The notes under the pieces are model-generated. The model saw only the letters and a list, made by a program, of their open reading frames with translations. It had not been told where the DNA came from and searched no databases. A stretch of 11,213 nucleotides of DNA from Paracoccaceae bacterium. Lineage in GTDB: Bacteria; Pseudomonadota; Alphaproteobacteria; Rhodobacterales; Rhodobacteraceae. The DNA is taken from assembly GCA_003565055.1 (NCBI GenBank), contig PXDM01000174.1, positions 1 to 11,213 of the forward strand. The letters run 5' to 3'. A program made the translations under genes and the position numbers. This document shows positions 5,399-11,213 of the stretch, piece by piece (position 1 is the first letter of the stretch; each line of letters opens with the position of its first letter).

Positions 5399-6337
5399 TC
5401 AATTCGCCATCAGCGCTTCATTCGCGGCGCGAATCTCGCGGATGGTGGCTTCGGTTTCCTCTGCATCCATGAAGACGATGGGGTGCAGAGTGTTCTCGAC
5501 TGTGGTCTCGACGAAAGGTTCATGTTCGACCGCGAAACGCGCGGCATCCTCAAACGCCTGCACGATCTTGTCCGGGGTGCCGCCGGGCAGGAAGAAGGAG
5601 CGGAAATCATCCATCGCATAGGGATAGCCCAGTTCGACCAGCGTCGGCACATCAGGGTAGAAGGGCGAGCGCTCGCGGGTCAGGAAGGCCAGCACATTCA
5701 TCTCGCCTGTGGGCGTGTATTGCGCATGGGTGCCGCCGGAGAAGGCGAAATCGACCTCACCGCCGAGGAGAAGCGGGGCCATGCCACCGCCGCCGCCGGT
5801 GGGCACGATGGCCAGATCAATGCCTTCCTGATCCGCGATCAACTGCATGATCGCCTGATCCATCGGCAGTTGCTGGGCATAGGTCATCGGGTTTTCCTGC
5901 CCGTAGGCGACCAATTCCTCGAAGCTCTGATAGGGCGCATCGCCGCGCGCCACGACGCCGAACTGACCGCCGACCAGCGTGCCCGCATAGCGGAAATCGT
6001 CGATGTCATATTCGGTCTCGGTCACGATGGGCGAGAAGGTCAGCCCGAGTTGCACGCCGAACATGAAGGTATGACCATCCGGCGCGGCGTTCATGAAGCG
6101 TGTCAGCGCCACGGCCCCACCGCCACCGGGCTGGTTGACCACATTGACGGGCTGGCCGAAATATTCCTCCAGCGAGCGCGCGAGCACGCGGCCCTGAATA
6201 TCGGTCGAGCCCCCGGCGGCGAAGCCGATGACCATCGTCATCGGACGTTCGGGCGCCCAGCCCTCGGCATGCCCGGCCGTCGCGGTCAGCAGCAGGCAGG
6301 CTGCAGCCGTTGCCGTCAGGATATGGCGTCGTTTCAT
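5399..6337 (-). CDS. TctC/Bug-type periplasmic solute-binding protein, copy 1
   Basis: A 312-residue paralogue of the neighbouring receptor with the same architecture. The signal peptide runs to about residue 24 (likely cleavage after GHA). AAGGSTD is at 40-46 and VVNQPGGGGAVA at 66-77, followed by ENPMTYAQQ and a long shared block running through LAIVPTGGGGGMAPL to SGGTHAQYTPTGEM. A good ribosome site (AAGGGAGAG) precedes the ATG. It lies 22 bases after tctA, so it belongs to the same transcript. The segment after DGHTFMFG (VQLGLTFSP, then TLVGGQFGVVARGD) differs from copy 2. By hand alignment more than half of the positions match between the copies, indicating an old tandem duplication and not a recent one. 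The ligand is unknown. Confidence 0.9.
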   Translation of the reverse strand: MKRRHILTATAAACLLLTATAGHAEGWAPERPMTMVIGFAAGGSTDIQGRVLARSLEEYFGQPVNVVNQPGGGGAVALTRFMNAAPDGHTFMFGVQLGLTFSPIVTETEYDIDDFRYAGTLVGGQFGVVARGDAPYQSFEELVAYGQENPMTYAQQLPMDQAIMQLIADQEGIDLAIVPTGGGGGMAPLLLGGEVDFAFSGGTHAQYTPTGEMNVLAFLTRERSPFYPDVPTLVELGYPYAMDDFRSFFLPGGTPDKIVQAFEDAARFAVEHEPFVETTVENTLHPIVFMDAEETEATIREIRAANEALMAN

Positions 6338-6359
6338 GTCTCTCTCCCTTGGGTCTTGA

Positions 6360-7874
6360 TCAGTCGGCTGGCGCGTCGGCCAGCGGTTTTTCCTTGCGGA
6401 AGGTGCGGATCACCAGCGCGATGAGCGCGATCACGGTGCAGGCGATGAAGATCATCGCGATGGGACGGCCCAGCAGAACCTCCCAATTGCCGCGCGACAG
6501 GATGATCGACTGGCGCAGGTTCAGCTCCAGCATGGGCGTGATGATGAAGGCCACGAGGAAGGTCACGAAACTGTAGTCGTATTTCTTCATCAGATAGCCC
6601 AGGAGCGCGAAGGCCATGAGGATGATCAGCCCGAATGTGCCATAGCCCTGCAGCATCATCCCCGCGAGGCAGAAGAAGATCACGATGGGAATGACCACAT
6701 GCGGCGGCACGCGGGTGATCTGGGCAAAGAACATCAGCCCGAACCAGCCCAGCGCCAGCATCAGGATCGAGGCGAGGATCATGCCCGCGAAGATCGAATA
6801 CAAAAGCTCGGGATTGTCGCGCAGCAAAAGCGGGCCCACAGTGATACCATGGATCGCGAAAGCCCCGATCAGCAGCGCCGCCGAGACATTGCCGGGAATC
6901 CCCAGCCCGAAAAGCGGGATCAGCGCGGCCGGGATCACGGCGTTATCCGCCGATTCTGCGGCCGCGATGCCCTTGGGATTGCCCTTGCCGAAGGTTTCGG
7001 GATCCTTGGACGCCTTGACGGTCATGCCGTAGGACATGAAAGAGCCGACCGACGGCCCGAGCCCCGGCAATGCGCCAACGAAGGTGCCGACGCCTGTGCC
7101 GCGAAAGATAGTGGGCATGATGCGCTTGAAGATCGGCCATGTGATATGGTCGCTGTCATCCTTCTTGAGTGCCACGGACATGTTCTCACGGTCATAGCGC
7201 AGCTTTTCGGACTGGATGAACATCTCTGACAGCTCCAGCGTGCCGATGGCGACGGCAATCAGCGGCATGCCGTCCATCAACTCCGTATAGCCGAAGGTCA
7301 GGCGCGGCAGGCCGGTCTGATTGTCGAGCCCGATCGTGCCCAGAAAGATGCCCAGGCCCCCGGCGGCCAGCCCCTTGAAGATATTGCCCCCCGACAGCCC
7401 CGCGATGAAAACCAGCGCGAAGGCGAGGATCGCAGCCATCTCATAGGGCCCGAAGAGAAGCGCCACGCGGGCAAAGGGAATCGCCACGAAAATCAGGATG
7501 ATCGTCGCCAGAATATCCCCCAGCACCGAGGCGATCAGCCCGACCTGCAGCGCCGTCTTGGGCTTGCCCTGTTTGGCCAGCGGATAGCCGTCGAGCGATG
7601 TGGCCGCCGACGACGCCTCACCCGGGGCGTTGAGCAGGATGGCCGAGACCGCGCTCCCGGCAGCGGTGCCCTTGGACAGCCCGATCAGGAAGGAAATCGC
7701 GATGAAGGGCGACATGTAGAAGGTCATCGGGATCGCGATGGAGATCGCGACCGAGCGCGACAGGCCCGGAATGACCCCCACGACATAGCCCAGCAACACG
7801 CCCCCACCAATCCCGATGAACGAGGCCAGTGTCAGAGCTTCGGATGCGGCGGCGCCGACAGCTGAAAAATCCAT
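6360..7874 (-). CDS. tctA: TTT transporter large membrane subunit TctA
   Basis: A 504-residue polytopic inner-membrane protein of the TctA family, the large permease subunit of tripartite tricarboxylate transporters, which move carboxylates using an ion gradient. It shows the internal repeat of the family: VVGVIPGLS (31-39) in the first half and VGALPGLG (266-273) in the second. Other landmarks are LLNAPGEASSAATSLDGYPLAKQG (about 80-103), GIAAAESADNA (302-312) and GLGIPG (323-328). About eleven or twelve hydrophobic segments are present and the C-terminus is short, charged and presumably cytoplasmic. The start ATG lies three bases after the tctB stop, implying translational coupling; GGGAG sits rather far upstream inside tctB. 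The gene symbol reflects the family, not a proven citrate or tricarboxylate substrate. Confidence 0.93.
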   Translation of the reverse strand: MDFSAVGAAASEALTLASFIGIGGGVLLGYVVGVIPGLSRSVAISIAIPMTFYMSPFIAISFLIGLSKGTAAGSAVSAILLNAPGEASSAATSLDGYPLAKQGKPKTALQVGLIASVLGDILATIILIFVAIPFARVALLFGPYEMAAILAFALVFIAGLSGGNIFKGLAAGGLGIFLGTIGLDNQTGLPRLTFGYTELMDGMPLIAVAIGTLELSEMFIQSEKLRYDRENMSVALKKDDSDHITWPIFKRIMPTIFRGTGVGTFVGALPGLGPSVGSFMSYGMTVKASKDPETFGKGNPKGIAAAESADNAVIPAALIPLFGLGIPGNVSAALLIGAFAIHGITVGPLLLRDNPELLYSIFAGMILASILMLALGWFGLMFFAQITRVPPHVVIPIVIFFCLAGMMLQGYGTFGLIILMAFALLGYLMKKYDYSFVTFLVAFIITPMLELNLRQSIILSRGNWEVLLGRPIAMIFIACTVIALIALVIRTFRKEKPLADAPAD

Positions 7875-7877
7875 GTG

Positions 7878-8330
7878 TCAGACCACTCCCACACGCATCA
7901 TGTAAACCGACAAGACATAGAGCAGCACCACCGGCACCACGGAACAGCCAAGGATCATCCACCAGCGCCGCTCGCCGAGCAGGAGCAGCATGCCCCCGAT
8001 CAGGAAGGCCCCGAACCATGTGATCTTGATGAAGGACATGAACCAGATCGCCACGGCCACATAGGCAAAGGGCCAGGCCGCCCATCCGATGGCCTGCCAA
8101 TGGACATCCCCCGAGAGAGGCAGCAGCCCTGCGCGCAGCATCTGCACCAGCGCTTTCGCGGCGACGACCGCGCCGCAGATCACCATGGCCCAGGCGCCGA
8201 TACTGGGCACGAGCTGCGGCGGCATCTGGGCGAAAGGGTTGGAGCCCGCGTAATTCGGGATCATCCACAGCAAGGCCAGAAGCCCGAATCCCGCAACGGC
8301 GAGCCCGGACCAAAAATCTGATCGTGGCAT
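7878..8330 (-). CDS. tctB: TTT transporter small membrane subunit TctB
   Basis: A 150-residue membrane protein with four hydrophobic segments (about residues 8-25, 45-66, 83-101 and 103-120, with a further C-terminal stretch at 126-145 that may be split), fitting the poorly conserved TctB subunit. Identification rests on size, topology and its place directly before tctA. I start it at ATG 8330 because AGGGGG lies eight bases upstream; an in-frame GTG at 8339 would overlap that site. It is the first gene of the tctB-tctA-tctC-tctC run, so the operon's control region is the gap between it and modC. Confidence 0.85.
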   Translation of the reverse strand: MPRSDFWSGLAVAGFGLLALLWMIPNYAGSNPFAQMPPQLVPSIGAWAMVICGAVVAAKALVQMLRAGLLPLSGDVHWQAIGWAAWPFAYVAVAIWFMSFIKITWFGAFLIGGMLLLLGERRWWMILGCSVVPVVLLYVLSVYMMRVGVV

Positions 8331-8353
8331 GGCGATCACCCCCTGTTCTCTCG

Positions 8354-8437
8354 CGACATAACATTGTCGTTAACGGGCAAGCTTGCATATTTGCGCCGCC
8401 CCGCGCAAGCGTCCAATGCGCGTCCGGGGCATTGCGC
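8354..8437. promoter_or_regulatory. Dyad-rich control region before tctB
   Basis: The 157 bases between modC and tctB contain a dense set of inverted repeats. CGACA/TGTCG with a six-base spacer lies at 8354-8369. The palindrome CGTTAACG is at 8368-8375 and the palindrome GCAAGCTTGC at 8377-8386. TTGCGC/GCGCAA with a six-base spacer lies at 8391-8408, and CAATGC/GCATTG with a nine-base spacer at 8414-8434. Several share GCAA/TTGC half-sites. This is where regulator sites for the minus-strand TTT operon should be. I could not place a convincing -35/-10 pair (TTGCCC at 8380-8375 with TATGTC at 8360-8355 has only 14 bases between). No intrinsic terminator for modC is evident. Confidence 0.5.
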
Positions 8438-8487
8438 GCGCGGTGCCGCAAATTTATGCGCCAGCGGGCAGGCAGGCATGACGCGGC

Positions 8488-9576
8488 TTACGGCGCGGGG
8501 GCTGTACGACCGATACGGTGGCGGGCGACGGACATGGATTTGAGGATCGCGTGCACCGCCTCCCCTTCGCGCAGTTGCATCTGATCTGCCGCGCGGCGGG
8601 TGATCCGCGCGATGATGACATCCGCGCCGAGCGCCACATGGACCAGAACCGCAGGTCCCGCCCCCGGCGCGATCTTCGCGACCGTGCCGGGCAGGATGTT
8701 CTGCGCCGACAGCCCCTCGGGGCGCGCGCGGGCGAGGATCACTTCATGCGCAAGGATGCGCAGATGCAGCGCCGCGCCGGGCGCTGCATCAACTCTGGGC
8801 AGCCAGACCGGCCCGGCCCCGGTGCGCAGCTGCGACAGCCCGTCAGGCAAGTGGTCTTCAAGCGTCGCAGGCAGGATCGCGGCGACTTCGCGGATGCCCA
8901 TCGCGCGTAGCGCCCCGGCATCGGCCATGACCTCCGCCGTGGTGCCTTCGCGCACCATGCGGCCCGCGTCGATCACCAGCATGCGATCGGCGAGAAGCTG
9001 GGCCTCGTTCATGTCATGGGTGACCAGAACCACCGGCATCTTGAGATGGGCGCGCAGGCTGATGATCTCGGCATGCAGCCGCTCGCGCGTCTCGCGGTCC
9101 ACGGCGGAGAAGGGCTCGTCGAGCAGGAGCGCTTGCGGGCGGCGGGCAAGCGCGCGGGCGAGTGCGACGCGCTGTTGCTGGCCGCCCGACAACTGGCCGG
9201 GGCGGCGTGCTTCCAGCCCATGCAGATTGACGAGGTCGAGAAGCCGCGCGGCCTCCGTCGCATCGGCGCGGTCCATCGCGGCCATGACATTCTGCGCCGC
9301 CGTCATATGCGGGAAGAGCGCGTAATTCTGAAACACCACCCCCACCCGGCGGCGATGCGCAGGCAGGCACAGCCCCGCGCCGGTGTCGATCCATGCCACC
9401 CCGTCCACTGCGACCCGCGCGCGCGGCGGCTGCCAGAGCCCGGCAATGGCGCGCAGGATCGTGGTCTTGCCCGAGCCCGAGCGCCCGACCAGCCCAAGCA
9501 ACGCGCCCGGTGCGACGCGAAACGCGACGTCGAGCGCGATGGGCGCGTCGGCCTGTGCGGAGACTTCGAGCGCCAT
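8488..9576 (-). CDS. modC: Molybdate ABC transporter ATP-binding protein ModC
   Basis: A 362-residue ATPase that powers molybdate uptake at the inner face of the membrane. The nucleotide-binding domain is complete: Walker A GRSGSGKTT (31-39), Q-loop Gln83 in VFQNYALFPH, signature LSGGQQQ (129-135), Walker B ALLLDEP (149-155) with SAVD after it, and H-loop His187 in VTHD. The C-terminal part from about residue 285 (ARPEGLSAQNILPGTV, then ITRRAADQMQLREGEAVHAILKS) is a TOBE/Mop-type molybdate-binding domain. This distinguishes ModC from other importer ATPases and can allow feedback by bound oxyanion. The start overlaps the modB stop by one base (TGATG), so translation is coupled. Tungstate or sulfate use cannot be excluded from sequence alone. 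Confidence 0.93.
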   Translation of the reverse strand: MALEVSAQADAPIALDVAFRVAPGALLGLVGRSGSGKTTILRAIAGLWQPPRARVAVDGVAWIDTGAGLCLPAHRRRVGVVFQNYALFPHMTAAQNVMAAMDRADATEAARLLDLVNLHGLEARRPGQLSGGQQQRVALARALARRPQALLLDEPFSAVDRETRERLHAEIISLRAHLKMPVVLVTHDMNEAQLLADRMLVIDAGRMVREGTTAEVMADAGALRAMGIREVAAILPATLEDHLPDGLSQLRTGAGPVWLPRVDAAPGAALHLRILAHEVILARARPEGLSAQNILPGTVAKIAPGAGPAVLVHVALGADVIIARITRRAADQMQLREGEAVHAILKSMSVARHRIGRTAPAP

Positions 9577-10247
9577 CAGGTCAACCGCCGCCCCATCCGG
9601 GCCGAAAGCGCGAAGGTCAGCGCGATGGTGGCGAGCGAGATCGCGACCAGCACGGCGGACATGAGCGCAGCACTCTGGTCGTCGAAAGCCTGCACGCGGT
9701 CATAGATGGCGATGGCGATGGTGCGCGTCTCGCCGGGGATCGAGCCGCCGACCATCAGCACGATGCCAAACTCGCCCAGCGTATGCGCGAAGGTCAGCAC
9801 CATCGCGGTCAGCACCCCCGGCCAGGCCAGCGGCAATTCGATCCGCCACAGGCTGCGCAAGGGCGAGAGGCCGCAGCATTGCGCCGCGTCGCGGATGTCT
9901 TTCGAGATCGCTTCAAAACCGCGCTGCGCAGGCAGGATCGCGAAAGGCAGGTTGAAGATGACCGAGGCGAGCACCAACCCCTCGAAGCTGAACACAAGCT
10001 GGCTGCCGAAAGCCGCCTGCCACCATTGCCCCAAGGTAGAGCCGCGCCCGAAGCTCACGAGCATGTAGAAGCCCAGCACCGTCGGCGGCAGGACCAGCGG
10101 CAACATCACCAGCGCCTCGATCAGCCCCTTGCCGCGAAAGCTGCGCGTGGCGAGGAAGCGGCCCATGAAGATCGAGACGGGCAGCAGGATCACCACGGTC
10201 CAGCCTGCAAGCCGCAAAGACAGCCAGAGGGCGGTCCAGTCCATCAC
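9576..10247 (-). CDS. modB: Molybdate ABC transporter permease ModB
   Basis: A 223-residue permease with five hydrophobic segments (about 9-30, 43-66, 86-107, 143-165 and 195-216). It carries the EAA loop that docks on the ATPase, visible around 112-145 as EAISKDIRDAAQCCG and then RIELPLAWPGV. LGEFGIVLMVGG and IPGETRT match the ModB family closely. The first codon used here is GTG 10247, directly after the modA TGA, with GAGGG seven bases upstream; ATG 10244 is the next codon and is almost as likely. The gene is sandwiched between modA and modC with no free spacing, as in a single transcript. Confidence 0.92.
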   Translation of the reverse strand: MMDWTALWLSLRLAGWTVVILLPVSIFMGRFLATRSFRGKGLIEALVMLPLVLPPTVLGFYMLVSFGRGSTLGQWWQAAFGSQLVFSFEGLVLASVIFNLPFAILPAQRGFEAISKDIRDAAQCCGLSPLRSLWRIELPLAWPGVLTAMVLTFAHTLGEFGIVLMVGGSIPGETRTIAIAIYDRVQAFDDQSAALMSAVLVAISLATIALTFALSARMGRRLT

Positions 10248-11042
10248 TCACGCGCCCTCGGGCAAGCTGAAGCCGTGCCGCGCCATGATCGCGCGCCCCT
10301 CGGGCGTTTGCAGGAAAGTGTAGAACGCTTCCGCGACCGCGCCCGCGCCGGGCATCAGCGCCATGCTCTGGCGCAGGGGCGCGTGCCAGTCCTCTGGGAT
10401 GAGCGCATGCGTGCCGCGCTGCGCGATCTGGGGCACGCGGGTCAGCGCTGAAGCGATAATGCCGCCATCGGCATTGCCGGAAAGCGCGAATTGGGCGGCC
10501 TGACCCACATTCTCGCCCAGCACGAGCGCGGGTTGCACCGCCTCCCACAGCCCGCGCGTGATCAGCGCTTCGCGCGCGCGCATCCCGTAGGGCGCGTGCT
10601 CGGGATTGGCGATGGCGAAGCGGCGGATCTGGCCTGCCGCCAGCCGCGCCGCCAGATCGTCGAGCCCCGCATCCGGGGTGAGCACCGCGCCATGCGGCGC
10701 AATCAGCGCAAGCCGCCCGATGGCGTAAAGCGTGCCCGCATCGCGGGTGAACCCGTCGGCATGAAGATCCGCGATGAACTGCTCATCAGCGGCCAAAAAC
10801 AGCTCGAATGGCGCGCCCGCGCGGATCTGGCGGGCGAAATTTCCGGTCGAGCCCAGCGACAGCCGCACGCGCAGGCCGGTCTCGGCGGTGAAGAGCTGCG
10901 CGGCCTCCTCGATGGCGAATTGCACATCCGAGGCGGCGGCGATCACAGGCGCCTCCTGCGAGGCGCGCGCAGATGCGCCGCCAAGGGCCAGCGCAGCCGC
11001 GCCCGAGGCCAGAAAGGCGCGTCGTTGGAAGCGAAGGGGCAT
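10248..11042 (-). CDS. modA: Molybdate-binding periplasmic protein ModA
   Basis: A 264-residue periplasmic receptor for molybdate (and usually tungstate). The N-terminus has RRAFLAS followed by a weakly hydrophobic Ala/Gly-rich stretch and ASARAS, which resembles a twin-arginine signal as much as a Sec signal. Oxyanion-binding serines expected for the family are Ser38 (AAASD) and Ser65 or Thr66 (LGSTGNFARQI). AGAPFELFLAADEQF and the YGMRAREAL segment also fit. At the site of the E. coli ligand Tyr170 (GIVY), this protein reads GIIA, so that tyrosine is absent. I start it at ATG 11042, five bases after a GGAG site; GTG 11048 would overlap that site. It is the first gene of modABC, and I see no ModE-like operator upstream. 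Confidence 0.9.
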   Translation of the reverse strand: MPLRFQRRAFLASGAAALALGGASARASQEAPVIAAASDVQFAIEEAAQLFTAETGLRVRLSLGSTGNFARQIRAGAPFELFLAADEQFIADLHADGFTRDAGTLYAIGRLALIAPHGAVLTPDAGLDDLAARLAAGQIRRFAIANPEHAPYGMRAREALITRGLWEAVQPALVLGENVGQAAQFALSGNADGGIIASALTRVPQIAQRGTHALIPEDWHAPLRQSMALMPGAGAVAEAFYTFLQTPEGRAIMARHGFSLPEGA

Positions 11043-11096
11043 CGGCACTCCGGCTCAGGAACCTCATGCGGTCACATCGCCCGAACTTGGCCGATG

Positions 11097-11147
11097 GGTC
11101 AACTCCTGTTTTGCCGGGCCAGTCGGGTCAGTCGCTCAGCCCGTCAA
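11097..11147 (-). promoter_or_regulatory. Weak promoter-like elements upstream of modA
   Basis: On the minus strand two GTTGAC elements occur, TTGACG (11147-11142) and TTGACC (11102-11097), each resembling a -35 hexamer. Neither has a good -10 partner at 16-18 bases. No palindrome like the ModE consensus is visible between here and modA. CGGGC (11115-11119) and GCCCG (11139-11143) form a short inverted repeat. Listed as the only candidate signals before the mod operon. Confidence 0.2.
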
Positions 11148-11213
11148 CATCCGCGCGAGGCAACTGCCCCAACTCAGGCTGCGATCCAGAAGGCGCGGGC
11201 GCAGCTCCTGCGC
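11136..11213 (-). CDS. Possible 3' end of an upstream minus-strand gene
   Basis: On the minus strand an open frame enters from the right edge and ends at TGA (11138-11136) after 25 codons, reading AQELRPRLLDRSLSWG and then SCLARMLTG. Third-position G or C is high, as in real genes here, but a plus-strand frame from ATG 11094 to the edge is also open, so openness is weak evidence. If real, its stop would lie 93 bases before modA and it could belong to the same transcript. I do not recognise the family. Confidence 0.3.
   Translation of the reverse strand, partial: AQELRPRLLDRSLSWGSCLARMLTG

Noticed and set aside
4510..6424. Two long plus-strand ORFs (4510-5472 and 5321-6424) with similar proteins
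   Set aside because: They are antisense to the two tctC paralogues, and their mutual similarity (for example HATAAA-GHDG segments) is just the mirror of that duplication; no signal peptide or known motif.
7618..8451. 277-codon minus-strand ORF across tctB
   Set aside because: It overlaps tctB and the start of tctA in another frame; the real frames show membrane topology and family motifs.
8340..8487. Intrinsic terminator after modC
   Set aside because: Several inverted repeats exist but none is followed by a T-run on the minus strand.
9393..10451. 352-codon plus-strand ORF
   Set aside because: Antisense to modC/modB/modA, with a very Arg/Gln/His-rich product typical of reverse frames in high-GC DNA.
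11043..11135. ModE-type operator before modA
   Set aside because: No TATA-rich palindrome resembling the ModE site is present; only weak TTGAC elements.

Overview
The window is high-GC DNA that reads like an alphaproteobacterium, most likely of the Rhodobacterales/Roseobacter type. The reasons are codons strongly biased to G or C in the third position, short or overlapping gene junctions, and the gene content: a DUF1178 zinc-ribbon protein, a periplasmic glutathione-peroxidase-like protein, an AcuC/HDAC-type deacetylase, a tripartite tricarboxylate (TTT) transporter and a molybdate ABC transporter. This taxonomic reading comes from general family knowledge, not from a search. No tRNA, rRNA, CRISPR array, insertion sequence or phage gene is visible.

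Left part (1-4432), mostly plus strand. The window opens inside the 3' end of an acidic protein encoded by a 15-bp minisatellite (unit EEPED), closed by a textbook intrinsic terminator. A minus-strand DUF1178 gene is divergent from a plus-strand run: glutathione-peroxidase-like protein, a 20-codon basic micro-ORF, and an HDAC-superfamily deacetylase. The three are joined by ATGA and TGATG overlaps. After a 106-bp gap holding a large imperfect inverted repeat comes a polytopic membrane alpha/beta-hydrolase (DUF2319 / Abhydrolase_9 type). A perfect 13-bp hairpin straddles its stop codon, at the junction with the oppositely oriented transporter genes.

Right part (4447-11213), minus strand. Read in the direction of transcription there is a molybdate operon, modA-modB-modC, with almost no spacing. 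A 157-bp region rich in GCAA/TTGC dyads follows, then a TTT operon in the order tctB-tctA-tctC-tctC. The two TctC-like solute-binding proteins are clearly paralogous tandem copies and share one membrane pair. Upstream of modA the last bases may hold the 3' end of another minus-strand gene, but this is weak.

How the genes work together: modABC would import molybdate, needed for molybdenum-cofactor enzymes. TctA and TctB would form a sodium- or proton-coupled carboxylate importer fed by two periplasmic receptors of different specificity. The peroxidase/deacetylase/hydrolase run has no obvious shared pathway. Most of the window is ordinary housekeeping or transport. The best leads for something undescribed are the basic micro-ORF coupled to the deacetylase, the minisatellite protein, and the duplicated receptors.
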